A stretch of 64,000 nucleotides of DNA from Gelatoporia subvermispora B (lineage: Eukaryota; Basidiomycota; Agaricomycetes; Polyporales; Gelatoporiaceae), in assembly GCA_000320605.2 (NCBI GenBank), contig KB445797.1:680474-744473 (forward strand), given 5' to 3'. Every line of letters begins with the position of its first letter. Positions within the stretch are counted from its first letter, which is position 1. A model generated the notes under the pieces. That model saw only the letters and a list, made by a program, of their open reading frames with translations, was not told where the DNA came from and did no database searches. A program made the position numbers and the translations under genes. This document shows, piece by piece, positions 1 through 11,632 of this stretch.

Positions 1-1466
1 CGAGGCTGCGGACCAGCTCGAGAAGTTCCGCTCGTGAGTTCCACTTCGTGGCGACAATTTGGTACTGCACTCAATTCTTGGCTGGAAGCGAGATGGATCT
101 ATTCAAGGGTCTATCGTTCACGACAATCTCCTCGACCGGCCCCAATGCGGCGATTATACACTATAGCCCCGACCCGCACGACTGTGCCACCGTGCGGAAA
201 GATCAGGTGAGAAAATTCGGTGCAGTGTCATAATCAGATATCGACGACGATTACCTAGGTCTATTTGTGCGACTCCGGAGGTAAGCAATCCCTCAATATC
301 TTTCGTCATCATTTAACATCGATCTTCAAGGTCAATACCTCGATGGGACAACGGATGTTACACGGACACTCGTTCGTAACATTGCTCCTCGCACAACCTA
401 TTTCATGCTGATACTGTTTGTCTGAATCAAGCACTTCGGCACGCCAACGCCCGAAGAAAAGCGTGCATTTACGCGCGTCTTGCAAGGTCACATCGCTATC
501 GACACCGGTATCTTCCCTAATGGCACCTCAGGTACGCTCTCGACAGATAATACCATTGTGCAATCTAACACATTCGTACGCTACAGGCTATATCATGTGC
601 GCAGTCTCATTTGTGCACGTAGGGAGGTTCGACTGAAACAACTCTCAGTGACTCATGGGCGAGAAGGCCGCTGTGGGAGGATGGACTCGGTAAGTTTTAT
701 TCTCTGCACTTAATTACTTCGAATCATGCTGACCTGGTGGATAAGATTACCGGTCAGTACAATTTAGTTCTTTTTCTTGCCTAGCTCATTTTCGTTTAGA
801 CATGGGACTGGTCACGGTGTTGGTATGTGATCACGTTCTCTTCAGTCATACACGATCTTACTTTTCCGAAGGCCACTTCCTGAACGTCCACGAAGGTGCT
901 GAAACACTACACCGATCCTATAGCTAGCTCCTGACCAGTTTGAATAGGGCCCCACGGAATCGGCGTCAGGATCGGTAAAGCTTTCTCTTCCTCTCCGTCG
1001 AAGTCGAAATAGTATTCACAAGTACCTTAGCCTACAACAGCACTGCGCTCAAGGCCGGCATGACCGTTTCGAATGGTTCGTTTCATTGTCCATACTCGTT
1101 TCTCATCTGACATGTAACAGAGCCCGGATACTACGCCGACGGTCGCTTCGGTATTCGCATCGAAAATGTCGTGATTGTCCGAGACGTGAAGACGCCGAAC
1201 AACTTCGGCGATAAAGGCTACCTCGGTTTCGAGCACGTTACCATGGTACGTTCCTGCATGTACTGCGATTCTCTGCAGAACAAATGTTCTGACGATCTTT
1301 GCAGTGTCCGATGGGCAAGAACCTCGTAGACCCTACATTAGTAACGGTACGCGAGCGCGAGTGGCTTGATGCATATCACGTGGAAGTGCAAGAGAAACTG
1401 TCGCCGTTGTTGAAGAATGATGCGCGAGCTCTCGAGTGGCTCAAGCGGGAATGCTCGCCGCTCTGA
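1..1466 (+). CDS. Xaa-Pro aminopeptidase (M24B family), 3' part
   Basis: C-terminal (creatinase-fold, M24) half of a cytosolic aminopeptidase P, which removes N-terminal residues preceding proline and needs two metal ions. Seen in order across several short introns: [21 protein letters not shown] (in two parts, around 96-165), a Gly/Asp segment near 262-285, the [14 protein letters not shown] metal-ligand stretch near 340-370, RHGTGHGVG ending at 825 just before a GTATGT donor, FLNVHEG near 880, [17 protein letters not shown] after 1120, and a C-terminus ending ECSPL at the TGA 1464-1466. Expected metal ligands (two Asp, one His, two Glu) are all present. The gene begins before the window, so the N-terminal domains are missing. 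Exon edges are approximate. Confidence 0.85.
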
Positions 1467-1718
1467 GATCAAACGAGAAGAATCGAGAGAAGTCGTAGAT
1501 ATATCCGCAATGTATCATGCATACCAATGAACCAAACTAACGAGAGATTCACACGAAAATACAGTGATGAGACAGACAACAGAAACGACTGGGATAACGT
1601 TGGACATGTGTTCGGGATACGAGTATGTTGTGGTCCAGCCACCAGGCATCATAAAGTCGTGACAACTTGAGCGTAGGCTACTACATACAGCTCTCGAAAA
1701 GACATCTCTAAGGTGGGC

Positions 1719-2534
1719 CTACAGTTCTAAACTCTCGATGAAGGTTGCAAGCTTCCTTCTAAAGCCATCTACGGACCATTCTCGATCGAAGTCAGGGTAC
1801 CGCCATACGGCTGCTTCGCGCAGCCGCAGATTCCGACGATGAATTCTGAGCTCGATCAGAGTGTGAGCATCAACACCCTCTCCACGATTGCGCTGGTTGT
1901 TGAACCATTTGCTGACCTGTTCGTACGAGCTGAGGGCGAGCCGATCAGCTGAGCGATCTGAGTAGAGACGACTATTAACGCACCGGCCGACGGCGACACC
2001 GATGCACACTCGCCAGTCATCGATAGGGTAAGGTGTGATGTGCTCGTAGACGTATCTAAGGACTGCCATCTGATATCCGTTGGCAGGACCTGCCTGCGGA
2101 ATCTGGCCGCTCAGGGCGACGCGTTTGACATGCTCCCTGTTCAAAACCGGATAGGGTGGAAGTGTAGCCCGCGCTGGATTCATATGGTGATTCTGCGCGT
2201 GCTCTACCCTCATCGCCTGAATTGCTGGAATTGCAGGCGGGCCTTGGGGTACGCGGTGTATACCGGGAGCCACAAAGTCACTCGGCTGAGCCTCTTGATA
2301 TGCTGGGACACATTGGGGTGCATGAGAAGTTGATGCTGCCGGATTCCCGAGGTACTTTTGACGCCAACCAAAGAGAACATTGACACCATCACGTTCGGCA
2401 TCGGAGAATGAGTTGTAAATCTTAGCACTGTCGGCATCAAGAGAACGTATCAGTGCTGCATAATCTGTGTTGCCGGGGGGACGCGGCGTAGGAGCAATTG
2501 AGTACGCCATGGAAGGAACGTTGCGCACTGACAT
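1719..2534 (-). CDS. Homeodomain-like DNA-binding protein (divergent, single exon)
   Basis: Intronless 271-aa reading frame. The N-terminal half is rich in Pro, Gln and Ala and looks disordered. Residues about 155-217 resemble a TALE-type homeodomain: a hydrophobic helix, a PYP tripeptide near residue 168, then QVSKWFNNQRNR at about 206-217, which matches the homeodomain recognition helix (WFxNxR with basic residues). The spacing between PYP and WFNN is about 15 residues longer than in a standard TALE domain, so there is an insertion or strong divergence. The C-terminus is charged and helical. The role would be nuclear DNA binding; no target can be inferred. It could instead be a chance resemblance, but the invariant W, F, N and R are all there. 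Confidence 0.6.
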   Translation of the reverse strand: MSVRNVPSMAYSIAPTPRPPGNTDYAALIRSLDADSAKIYNSFSDAERDGVNVLFGWRQKYLGNPAASTSHAPQCVPAYQEAQPSDFVAPGIHRVPQGPPAIPAIQAMRVEHAQNHHMNPARATLPPYPVLNREHVKRVALSGQIPQAGPANGYQMAVLRYVYEHITPYPIDDWRVCIGVAVGRCVNSRLYSDRSADRLALSSYEQVSKWFNNQRNRGEGVDAHTLIELRIHRRNLRLREAAVWRYPDFDREWSVDGFRRKLATFIESLEL

Positions 2535-2861
2535 GACTGCAGATGATGGAAAATCGGAGATGGGGTAGGAGAGGCCATGTAACGATGGACGGATTAAATA
2601 CTGTACATCTCACTGAGTGGCCAAAGCCACAGTCATGTCTCGCAAAGTTATGAGAAGTACACCACATTCAAGCAGAAGTCTCTTGAACCAGAGTTAATGG
2701 TCATGAGTACAAAGAGGACCAACGTAGCCGCGTGCCCTTTGTCCCATTCGCCCGGCTGCGTGTCCAAAGCGTGCGTCTTCAACTTCCGGCTTCGGTATAA
2801 CGCAAGATATTACAGAAGACACGATCAGTAAACGTTTCAAGTTATACATCATTATGTCCAA

Positions 2862-3239
2862 TCAATGCGCCTGAACTCTGTCAGTCAACGATTTGAAGGA
2901 AACGTGACCAACCTGATTCTGAGGGTCCAGGGCAGTACCACTCGTCAGGACAAGACACAGCATACTAGCATACCACTTGTTTGTGGCCATCACTTCGATA
3001 GAAGTCGAAGTGAGCTGCAGATTTCGTGTCAGTGTAGAGTCCCACGACGCAAAGTCAACGACGAAGTTGGAAGCCACGACGTCTTTGACAAAGCCTGCCG
3101 AGCCGAGGTACACATGGCCTCGAAAGACGCTCGATTGGCGCCTCACACACGTGCGGCCACTTTCGAGTAACTTGTGCCGTATTGCCATCCACGCGTGAGC
3201 CCTTGCCACAACGCGCCTGATTTCTTCTTCCTCTGGCAT
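2862..3239 (-). CDS. Hypothetical protein, 125 aa
   Basis: Open minus-strand frame with plausible protein composition: an acidic start (MPEEEEIRRVV), a basic/aromatic middle and Val/Ser-rich beta-like stretches. It lies between the divergent homeodomain-like gene and the kinase-like gene, with its ATG 135 bp from the next gene's ATG on the other strand, so the two could share a promoter. No family recognised, and a fragment of a spliced gene is possible. Confidence 0.3.
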   Translation of the reverse strand: MPEEEEIRRVVARAHAWMAIRHKLLESGRTCVRRQSSVFRGHVYLGSAGFVKDVVASNFVVDFASWDSTLTRNLQLTSTSIEVMATNKWYASMLCLVLTSGTALDPQNQVGHVSFKSLTDRVQAH

Positions 3240-3373
3240 TCAACAGATTCATGTTGGACTCTCTGCTTGGGACAGGAGACCCAGATCGACAGCTTCGAGT
3301 CGTGCGCCACAAAGCCTGAACGTGAACAACGGAGAGCGTCCCGCGTGCACCCTCCACTTGCTCTAACTTCGCA

Positions 3374-5497
3374 ATGCCTCGCGAACTACTGCCCGAGCTT
3401 GAACTGAACACAGCAGCCTTGCCCTCACTCTTCATTAGTTCTAACCCCGCGATGCCTCTCGCTGAACTAGAATATGAAGAGAGATCTCGGAAGGTCCGGT
3501 ACTATTGGGGCCGGAAGCCAGATGGGAAGACACTGCCAACGCCGGGGCCTTGCGGCTTGCGGACCCCAGAGGGGTACGTGTGGGGACACACCCTCGAAAG
3601 CTTTTATTGGGTACAGGTTATTCCTGGTGTTCCCTGCATGCGAGTCTGGTCTCGCAGCATGCTCAAGGACTATGGCGAGGACTTCAGTGATGACGACTTC
3701 GATCATCCTGAGCCACAGCCGCATGTTCGCAGACCATGGCCTGTACTCAGCGACAGACGAGTCCTCCGCTACCTCCGGACGCTTGAAGAGGAAGACACAG
3801 GATCTGATCACGAAGAGGGTAGGCATATCACGCTGAAGCCCGCGCAGATGCGGGATCTATTGACCACGAAATTGCGTATGGAATCCTTGAAGATCGAGAA
3901 CCACGAGGATCCAGAGCTGGAGCTATCACAGTTTGTGGTTCCAAACAACTCCGACACCCCAGTCATATCTCCTTTCGAAAAACCTTACATAGAACTCTGG
4001 GCAACAGAGTTCCGGCCTGTCATTAAGCGGATGTTTGCCGATGGATTGATACTACCTCTCGATTCCGTTGGTCGCATTGGAAAGAAATTCCAGAAGGTCG
4101 TTGACGACACAGGCATTGCGGTTGTCTCCGTTGCGGCAGATAATGCTTTGGGCAATGGCCAGACCAGATCCTTGCTCGATTTTGTCGACCCAAAAGCAGT
4201 GGAACGATTATTGGCCATTGAAGCTGTGAGTTACACCTCCTTGTCAACAGTGTATCGTACTCAAGCTCCACAATACAGAATTCAGGACGGGTGCCAGATC
4301 TATGTGTGCACCGCGCCAAGTGTATGTCTTCCGTAGTCACCACTAGCACCGTCCCAAGTGGTGGGACGTCAATTATCGACGCAGAAACGAATACAGGTTC
4401 ACGTGAATGCCAGGTCGACCTAGAGATCACATCATTTGAGGCGGATAACTTGGGTCGGGACTTCAGGCATAGGGCCGAGTTTTGTCTGAAGGACGATTCG
4501 CGCGTCGCACTCGAGAGCCCATTCCGTGTAGACGATCTTCCCAAATTGGAAGAATTTATCCCGGAGCAACACTTTCCAGACATCTTGATCGCCCACGATG
4601 CAGAGCAGTCGTCCCCACGCGGATATAAACGCATATTCCCAAGGCTCCCGCGGGACTCGGACTCGGCTTCGGCTTCCACAGAGCGCGAGCGCGTCGCGCA
4701 TCTATACACTCATCTTGCCAATGCGCTGGGCGAAGGGCACCACTCATACGTGCAACGCGGCGCTCTCACATTACCCTCACCGCTGTATGGGCGATCGCGT
4801 ACTGGTCAAGTCACCGTCGCCGTGAAGACCGCGCAAGCCCGCGCTCACGCTAGACGACTGCTGCGTCAAGAGGGGGTGATGTACTCGCGCTTTCCGAGAC
4901 ACATTCAACAAGAATACAGTGGTTACCAAGTGATCCGGCCAATCCACTACCCTGTTCCCGTAAGCCCTGTTGTCCCAAAATTCTACGGTTACTATGCTCC
5001 TGTCGACGATGATGGGAAAGTTAACGACGAAGGATACTACGACGCATCTGATGATGACGACTACCCCGTTGGCGGGCCAAGTCCTATTCTCCTCATCGAA
5101 GAGTGTGGTGATCCAATTGACTCATCTGAGCTTTCGCTCGATGACAGGTGCGCCAACTTGCAACTCTCGGAGTTTTATATTGACGCCGAATAGGTGCGAA
5201 TGCTACTCGCACGTGGTACGCTTACACCATGCAGGGTTCGTTCAGAATTCGTTCTATGTACGGAACATATTAGTACAGCCTGGGCCTCTCACCCGACCGC
5301 CCGCGGAACGCTCCCGTGAAATCCCCAGTTTCCGCATCATCGATTTTGGTCGCGGACAGATCTTCGACGAGAAAGAACTGGAGGGGTTGTCGGAGGATGC
5401 CAAACAGGTTGCTCTCTTTAAAAAGTTCCAGGAGGCCGAGCTAGCGGAGGACGCCAGTGCGCACGAAGCCCTTGGATTAGATTTTTCAGATTATTAG
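3374..5497 (+). CDS. Fungal protein-kinase-like protein with altered catalytic loop
   Basis: Exons 3374-4225, 4279-5147 and 5194-5497 join in frame to 674 aa; the introns are 53 and 46 bp with GT-AG ends. A second in-frame ATG at 3449 could be the true start. The N-terminal half (about 400 aa) carries VPDLCV and VPSGGTS near the exon 1/2 join, as is usual for large basidiomycete kinase-like proteins. The C-terminal part has a VAVKTAQ lysine segment, a LLIEECGDPI hinge-like stretch, a catalytic-loop-like LHHAGFVQNSFYVRNILVQPG and the metal-binding IIDFGRG. In canonical kinases the loop reads HxDxxxxN; here the Asp position is Ser while the Asn remains. It is therefore a likely pseudokinase or atypical kinase. 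The short C-terminal tail ends ALGLDFSDY. Confidence 0.75.
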
Positions 5498-5761
5498 AAC
5501 GTACTCTTGAAGTGTACTCAGTCGCCGACTCCCGCGCCCCAGTCTCATGACTGTTGCCGACATGTAGCTGTAGCCGACTTCAACATTTTCATATCCGACA
5601 ATTGTTCCAGTCTCGAACGTCTCAGCGTCTCAGTAGTAGTCGATCGGACTTCGCATAAGTATCCGTTTCTACAACACCGGATCATGATAACGATGCAAAA
5701 AGGGCTGCACCGCATGATTGACCTTTCGTGCTCAATAGTGAGAGCTCAGAGAAGCTAGTCT

Positions 5762-7121
5762 CTATGAAGCGTCCTCCTTGAGAGCATGAGCTTGCTCCCC
5801 ATTCTCCTCTACTTCTTCTACTTCCGATTCAATTTCGATTATGCGACGTTTCTTTCTGGGTGGAACAAGGACAAACGGTGATGGCTTCCGACGGGTGGCC
5901 TTCGATGGTGTTATCCATTGCTTCTTGTATTGCAACACGCGGTCAGCTATGTCTGCAATATGTCAGCAATTGAGTCAATGGAAACAGAATAGCTAACCAT
6001 CTTCGTGATCCTGGTAAAGCGTCGAAAACGAGGTAATACTGCGATGCGGGAGCTGAACATCCGGCAATCTGATCAGCGTCTACACTGTATCACTATGAAG
6101 TCAAGGCCTCACCAGCACGCAGAGGGGCGTCCAGCGCTCATCCTCGGACAAGTCAGACCATGCAGCGGTATGGGCAATATGTCCTATTACGGCGGAAGTC
6201 TCGTGATTCCCCCATCCAGGAAATTCTTCTTCGCTGTCTGTGGTACTGGCACGAGGCGGAGTTTGAGTAGCCTCAGAACTTAGTTCAATGACGTCTCTGG
6301 AATTCCGATCTACGCGCCTCGAAGGCAGGCTTGACTTGAGCTGTGCCAGGACATTTGGAGGTAGTTTGCGGCACCACCATGTCTGCCAGGACAAGAAGGT
6401 GTGGTGTGGTGCCTGTGCTCACGGGTATCAGACGGCCGTCGTCAAGGAGTAGCCAGCATAAGTGTCTCACCTCCTCCGCCAATCTACCACAGATTTGCAT
6501 CTTTGTAGCCCGTGGATCACGCTTGAGCTCCCAGAGCGCGAAGCGAAGAGCATAGATCTGGTCTTCCTTCGTGAACTGGTTCCTGCCATTGAACGATTTC
6601 ATAACGATAGAAGGAGGTGTCGGGCAGCGCAACGGTACTGTTGGTATCTGGATTTTCGGGAGTTTGACACGTGAAGGTGCAAGTGGTTTCTTCGAGATTG
6701 TAGACGCGGCCGTGGGATGTGCCATAGTAGACTTCTTTTCGAGCTGAACTAAAGCTTGAGCGTCTCTGGAGGCAAGAATTCGCTCATCGGCGAGTCGGTT
6801 CAAGTTCTCGTAATTATCGAGAAGTTGGGCCTTCCAGCTCTCACTGCTTCGACTGTTCAACTATAGCCAGACAGAACGGTATGGGATAGAACATAATGTT
6901 AGCTGACAATATGACTGTAACGTGAATGCACGCACTCCGTGAAGACGTTCGAGATGCACAGAAATGTTTTCCTGCATGTGTTTGCTAAGACACAACGCGT
7001 TGACCAGCACGGCCTCTTCGCATTCGCGCGACGGAATATCTGACGGCCCAGCGTCAGTGACTGCACGCTCCCCATCATTGCAGTCATGAAGTGTAGCGAT
7101 ATTGGACTGAGTAGAACCCAT
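5762..7121 (-). CDS. Triple Myb/SANT-like (Rap1-type) protein, paralogue A
   Basis: Five exons on the minus strand: 7121-6936, 6860-6471, 6412-6113, 6052-5998 and 5952-5762, giving 373 aa with intron phases 0,0,0,1. Module 1 is AVLVNALCLSKHM...LERLHG joined to SRSSESWKAQ. Module 2 is FTKEDQIYALRFALWELKRD...RLAEE joined to APHHTFLSWQTWW. Module 3 is SAVIGHIAHTAAWSD...RWTPLCVL joined to LPHRSITSFSTLY. Each module is split by an intron just before its last helix. The C-terminus has a nuclear-localisation-like PRKKRRI and an acidic tail ending KEDAS. The SW/aromatic pattern resembles the Rap1/TRF2-interacting Myb domain (Myb_DNA-bind_2), so a nuclear DNA-binding role is inferred, not shown. Paralogous to the genes at 7572-8943 and 11633-14090. 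Confidence 0.72.
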
Positions 7122-7571
7122 TGACCGTGTTCGAGGTACTAGGCTAAGAGGGAAGAGGGAAGAAGAGTAAATTCGAACCGTGGGTATTCGAAGGGGTTGA
7201 ATACGAACATGAGGGGGATTGCAGCGGCCCGGTCCTATTCTTAGGCACGTAGAGGATAGAATATGCTAATCCTGGTTCGTGGGACCAGACACCATGCAAC
7301 AGAACGTCCACGCGACCGAACATCTCACGAAGAAGTGATCATTGACTTTGCCATGTATAGCGACATATGCTATCCGCAGGGCGGTCATTTTTTTAAGACG
7401 GGCGTTTCAGACGTCTAGCTGACAATGTTCCCAAGACGTATAATCTGGCGGAATAGAATGTAGCAGGCCAAAAAATGTTCCGGAATGCCTATGCAGCCTC
7501 AGCGTGGTACTTACATACATGTCAGTCAACGAGAAATATTACTAGGAGCAGGTATGACACTTACTCGGATA

Positions 7572-8943
7572 TCAGGCTTCATCCTGCGGCTGGGTTCTAC
7601 GACGTTTGTCAAAGGGAGCCTCTTCGAAACTCGCATCTCTTTCCCTTTTGGCCATTGAACTCGATACGACTGAGCTCGGCGGACTCTGCGAAGACTGACT
7701 CTCCAGGAGCCATTTCCTCTCGCGCCGTACTCGAGCATTCACCTCTGAGAAGCGAGCGTTGCTCAGATTTGCGATATAACAGTATGCAGGAGTAACATAC
7801 GCACCTCTCTCGTTACGATGATACCATGCGGAGAAGCTTTGAATGCTCCGGTGTGGAAACTGTGGGTATGTAATTGATCAGCACAATCCCCCTGATGAGG
7901 GATTGACCTAGCACGCACCATCTCATGCAGCGGCTGCCACTTCTGCACCATGGTCTGGTCCGCCCATCCCTCAGTCACCGCGATGTGGCGTACCACAGCC
8001 CGCCATTCGGCATCTGTGTATCTGGAGCGAGGACTGCCTTCACCGACCAATCCGTCTTCATCGTCTGTAGTCGACGCGACGGTCCTAGACTGTTCTGACG
8101 GGTCAGGTAGATCGAGAGTGATCGGTGTGTTGGACGTGGAGGCATGCAGAAGACGGGAGGGGGATAACCCTTTGCCGAGCGTGGTACTCCACCAACCTGA
8201 CCACGACGATACTGTATGATGATACGCCTATATGTGGATAAAATAGTCGAAATTGCAAACTCAAAGAACGTAGAAATATTGCCCACCAGCCTCGCCAGCT
8301 CATGGCAGATGTCTTGTCTAGTAATGTCGGGATTCCGGCTTGCCTCCCAAAGGATCAAACTCAGAGCGAATTCCTCGTCTTCGGCAGTGTATCTGACTCC
8401 GCCCCTGCATCTTTTTGAGTGTATAACGGGCGTCGGACGAGTTTTTGGAACAGGAGGCGGCAGAAGAATATGACTTTTGGGTGAATAACATTGCGAAGTA
8501 TCGAGCGAACCCGCGGGTGCCTCGTCTCTCGTGTCAGCTCCTGTAGCGTCGCGTGGAGGCGCCCCACGATGCCACCGAGGCACGGTCTCACGACGGCGCA
8601 GAGCAGTCCCGCCGGAGTGTGAGCCTGAAAGATCCGCCTCGATCGTTGAGGACGTTGGCGGGATAGACGACGCGCGTGGACGTGCTGATTCTGGGGGTGA
8701 ACGGTTGAACTGCCTCCACTCCTCTGTCGAGCGCCCGCTCACCTGGTCGAACAATATGTCAGTCAATATGTGAACGTAGTCAGAAAGCACACGCACGCCA
8801 TCCAGTCCAACCAGTATCTCTTCGACGCTCCTATGAGCAGCCAGGCCGTCGCATAAAGCCTGCACCAGGATTTTGGTGTCCTTGGTGTGCGAGGAAACAT
8901 CGTCCGGAGGGCTCGATGCGTGTCGCGAGGAAGTCTGACCCAT
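7572..8943 (-). CDS. Triple Myb/SANT-like (Rap1-type) protein, paralogue B
   Basis: Five exons on the minus strand: 8943-8797, 8742-8287, 8227-7919, 7859-7805 and 7744-7572 (379 aa, intron phases 0,0,0,1, as in paralogue A; the fourth exon is 55 nt in both). Module 1 is ILVQALCDGL...VGLDG plus VSGRSTEEWRQF. Module 2 is YTAEDEEFALSLILWEASRN...ELARL plus AYHHTVSSWSGWW. Module 3 is YTDAEWRAVVRHIAVTEGW...LHEM plus FPHRSIQSFSAWYH. A low-complexity Ser/Pro/Arg linker separates modules 1 and 2. The C-terminus is basic (KRRR). The start MGQTSS matches the MGSTQS of paralogue A. Nuclear location is inferred from basic tracts and module type. Confidence 0.72.
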
Positions 8944-11059
8944 TTCGACGAGGATGGGAAGGAGCTTGCGTGTCGCTGAAACAGAACAATGATCAATTTA
9001 TTCAAGATAGCGGCGGGGTATCCGTGGTAATTTGATCGCCGGACCCGCATCTCTAAGGGTCGCCGCGACATAGAGGATACCAGCAATGCCTTTCTGTCAT
9101 TTTACGGGACTCGCGTTGCCTGATTTCGCAGTATTCCAGTATGAGAAGAGCCTCGTTCTTCTGAAACCGCGGGGCCGGGCGTCCCCGTTGCAAGCTGCCT
9201 GTCATGTCGTCGGGAAACGGCGCGTGACAAATGTCCCTAAATGTGCTAGCTCACAGAAAGCAGAGCAATGTTCCTGCGCCCACGCGCCGCTGATCTCACT
9301 CACTACCAGTATATCTCTCAAGTGACGTTAGGAGAAGCATGGATAATGAGGAAGATCGAGGCTCTGTCCCCGTTTGCCTGTTTGTTAAGGGCGCCCGCGT
9401 GTGACACGGCAACAGAGGCTTTCCTCTATTCGTTGCTGCGGACTGGCGGATCATTTTCGCTTCAGGGGTGGGATCCAGGGAACTGGATTGTATTGTAGGA
9501 AGTCAGAATAGATAATGCCGTCGGCGAGACAATGCCACATACCCTAATTTCGGTCATAGTGTCGTCTGTCGTATACATTCTCACCCTGGAGCAGGATCGA
9601 GGCAGCATATCTTCCTATGTGACCGCACAAATGCCTTCAACCATACATGCATGACCATGTTAAATAAGGGCCAACAGCGCAAATTCGAGACTCTACAGCT
9701 CGAAATCAACCCCAGCGAGACGGAACTACGCGCGAAGGATCCCATCCCGTCCGTATTGACAGCCATGCGATTGTCATGTACGTTAGGCGCACAGATCCTC
9801 GGGTGCCGTCACTCTTTCCTAAGGCTTTAGATACCAGGATCTAGAAGTCAAAAGTAGAGATTTCGCCATGCGCTGTGAGGCGGCGGATCTGAATTGAAGC
9901 GAGTGACACGATCCTTCTCCGTCCATGGCGTGCTTCGGGCGTCTTCTGGATGGCAACGCTGGGCTTCTGGGCAAACGTAAGGGGGACGACGCTAATGTTC
10001 TGTCAGAGACAGTCTCTGTCATACGTACCAAACGGGGCGCGGAGCTGCCAGCATTGAACGTGCAGGGTTGTAGCTATCTTTGACGACAAGGCCGGTTCAG
10101 CGCCGACCGAAAACATGACACCAAACCCGGTTAGACTTGGAGGAGTAGAGAGCACAATTGGCACAATTGGCACAATTGACATTCTCCGTAGATCAGTTGC
10201 TGACTGATCGGAATATACGCGGTCGGGTGGCAGTCCGCGAGGAGCGCAGCGGGAGGGATTTCGCTTACCGCGGATGCGGAGTGCGCTGTACGGGTGACCG
10301 CTCTCGACGCAGTCAGGGAGCAACAGTTCGAGCATTTTGGAAAGAGAAGCGTCGCGCATTCACGAGGCAGAGCATGTGTCAGCCATGAGGGCCGTCGGCC
10401 AGCCAAGCGCATTATTTACAGCGCGAACATCAGAATCCGAATGAGATAGAAGGTCGTATTTGATGGTCCCTCAGGCTGTTGCGTCAAGCCTGGCCGGCGC
10501 CCTTAGTTCTAGTGCAAAGAACCGGACAAATCGAACTTCGCTTCTTCAGGGGTATTACGTCTCCATTATCCCCGAGAAGCTGCAACATGCTGGTTCACAG
10601 CAAGGCTGAGTTACTGTCCATAGTGGCGCCCTGAGAGGCTGTCTAGATGCGATTTCGGCCCCCTGGCTCACCCACTCACTTTAAACTTTGTCCTGGTGCA
10701 GAGGACGTTCGGCATGGAAAGGGGCTTGGTGAGTATGATCCCGTAAGAATTATAGGAAATAGTAACGTACGACGTTGTGGATGTCAAGCAGGGCGAGTGG
10801 TGGCGGTAACATCACCGTTCGGCCGCGATAGTAAGTACTTAAGTCTTGAGACCGGCTGTTGCCGGCGACGGTGGCAACACGAATAGCAATGCGACCCTCC
10901 ATCCCCCTCTTCCGCCCGCCCTCACCCTCACCCATTCGCGAATCGTCTCTTCGTACTCGTCGCCGAGCATGCATAATTTGGCACTACTAGCCCCGGATCT
11001 TACTCAATCTCATCACATTCCGGCGTCCCGCGAATCCTCACCCACGCGAACAGACCGAC
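8944..11059. other. Intergenic within the Myb-like cluster
   Basis: About 2.1 kb without a recognised gene. Contains the short direct repeat ggcacaatt three times in a row at about 10157-10180. Overlapping short frames on both strands lack domain similarity. Confidence 0.35.
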
Positions 11060-11388
11060 AATGAGCAAACTCTCGTCAGTCTCCAGCTTCCATCTGTCTC
11101 ACCCTTTGCATCAATGTTGGTCGTCTTCTTGGTAAGAGCAGTGTCGTACAACATGAGATCTAACCTTATTGGCGGAGATACCGCCCAGTGCATGGCCCCA
11201 AATGCGAGGATGTTCTGGAATCCGCCGAAGGTGTATTGACTGAACTTTATAGGTTCGCTGTTCAATTGTCCTCCTGACTGCCGTGGTTACACATTCCCCA
11301 ACTCCGGTGCCTTGCTGCTCAGTGTACTCTACAATCAGGCATCTGCGCATTACGTCGCAGACGGCATGCCCTACTATATCAGCTATTG
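11060..11388 (+). CDS. Possible small spliced gene (unresolved)
   Basis: A pyrimidine-rich leader (10896-10940) precedes an ATG near 11061. Two stretches read like protein: one frame around 11180-11270 (GPKCEDVLESAEGVL) and another ending YVADGMPYYISY with a TGA at about 11386-11388. I could not join them with introns of normal size, so the model is unresolved and may be wrong. No family recognised. Confidence 0.2.
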
Positions 11389-11632
11389 AACGTCACCGTA
11401 CGTCGGCATAGAGCTACCAATGCTCGGCCGAACGAGACGAATTGAACTATGAAGATCGCTGTCAAAAGCCGGAAAACCTTGTGTGACAACATCAAATGGA
11501 AGCGCCCGGGGCCGCGCCAGGACATAGGCTGCCCGTAAATAACGTTGAGCTCACCCTTCTCACGCTGAGGGTCTTCTGTGAACGCGGACTGACAGAGGAG
11601 GCAAAGCAACAGGCAAGGTGATTCGACCAAGA

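Noticed and set aside
10157..10180. Three direct copies of a 9-bp unit (ggcacaatt)
   Set aside because: Too short and isolated to claim function; listed only as part of the intergenic description.
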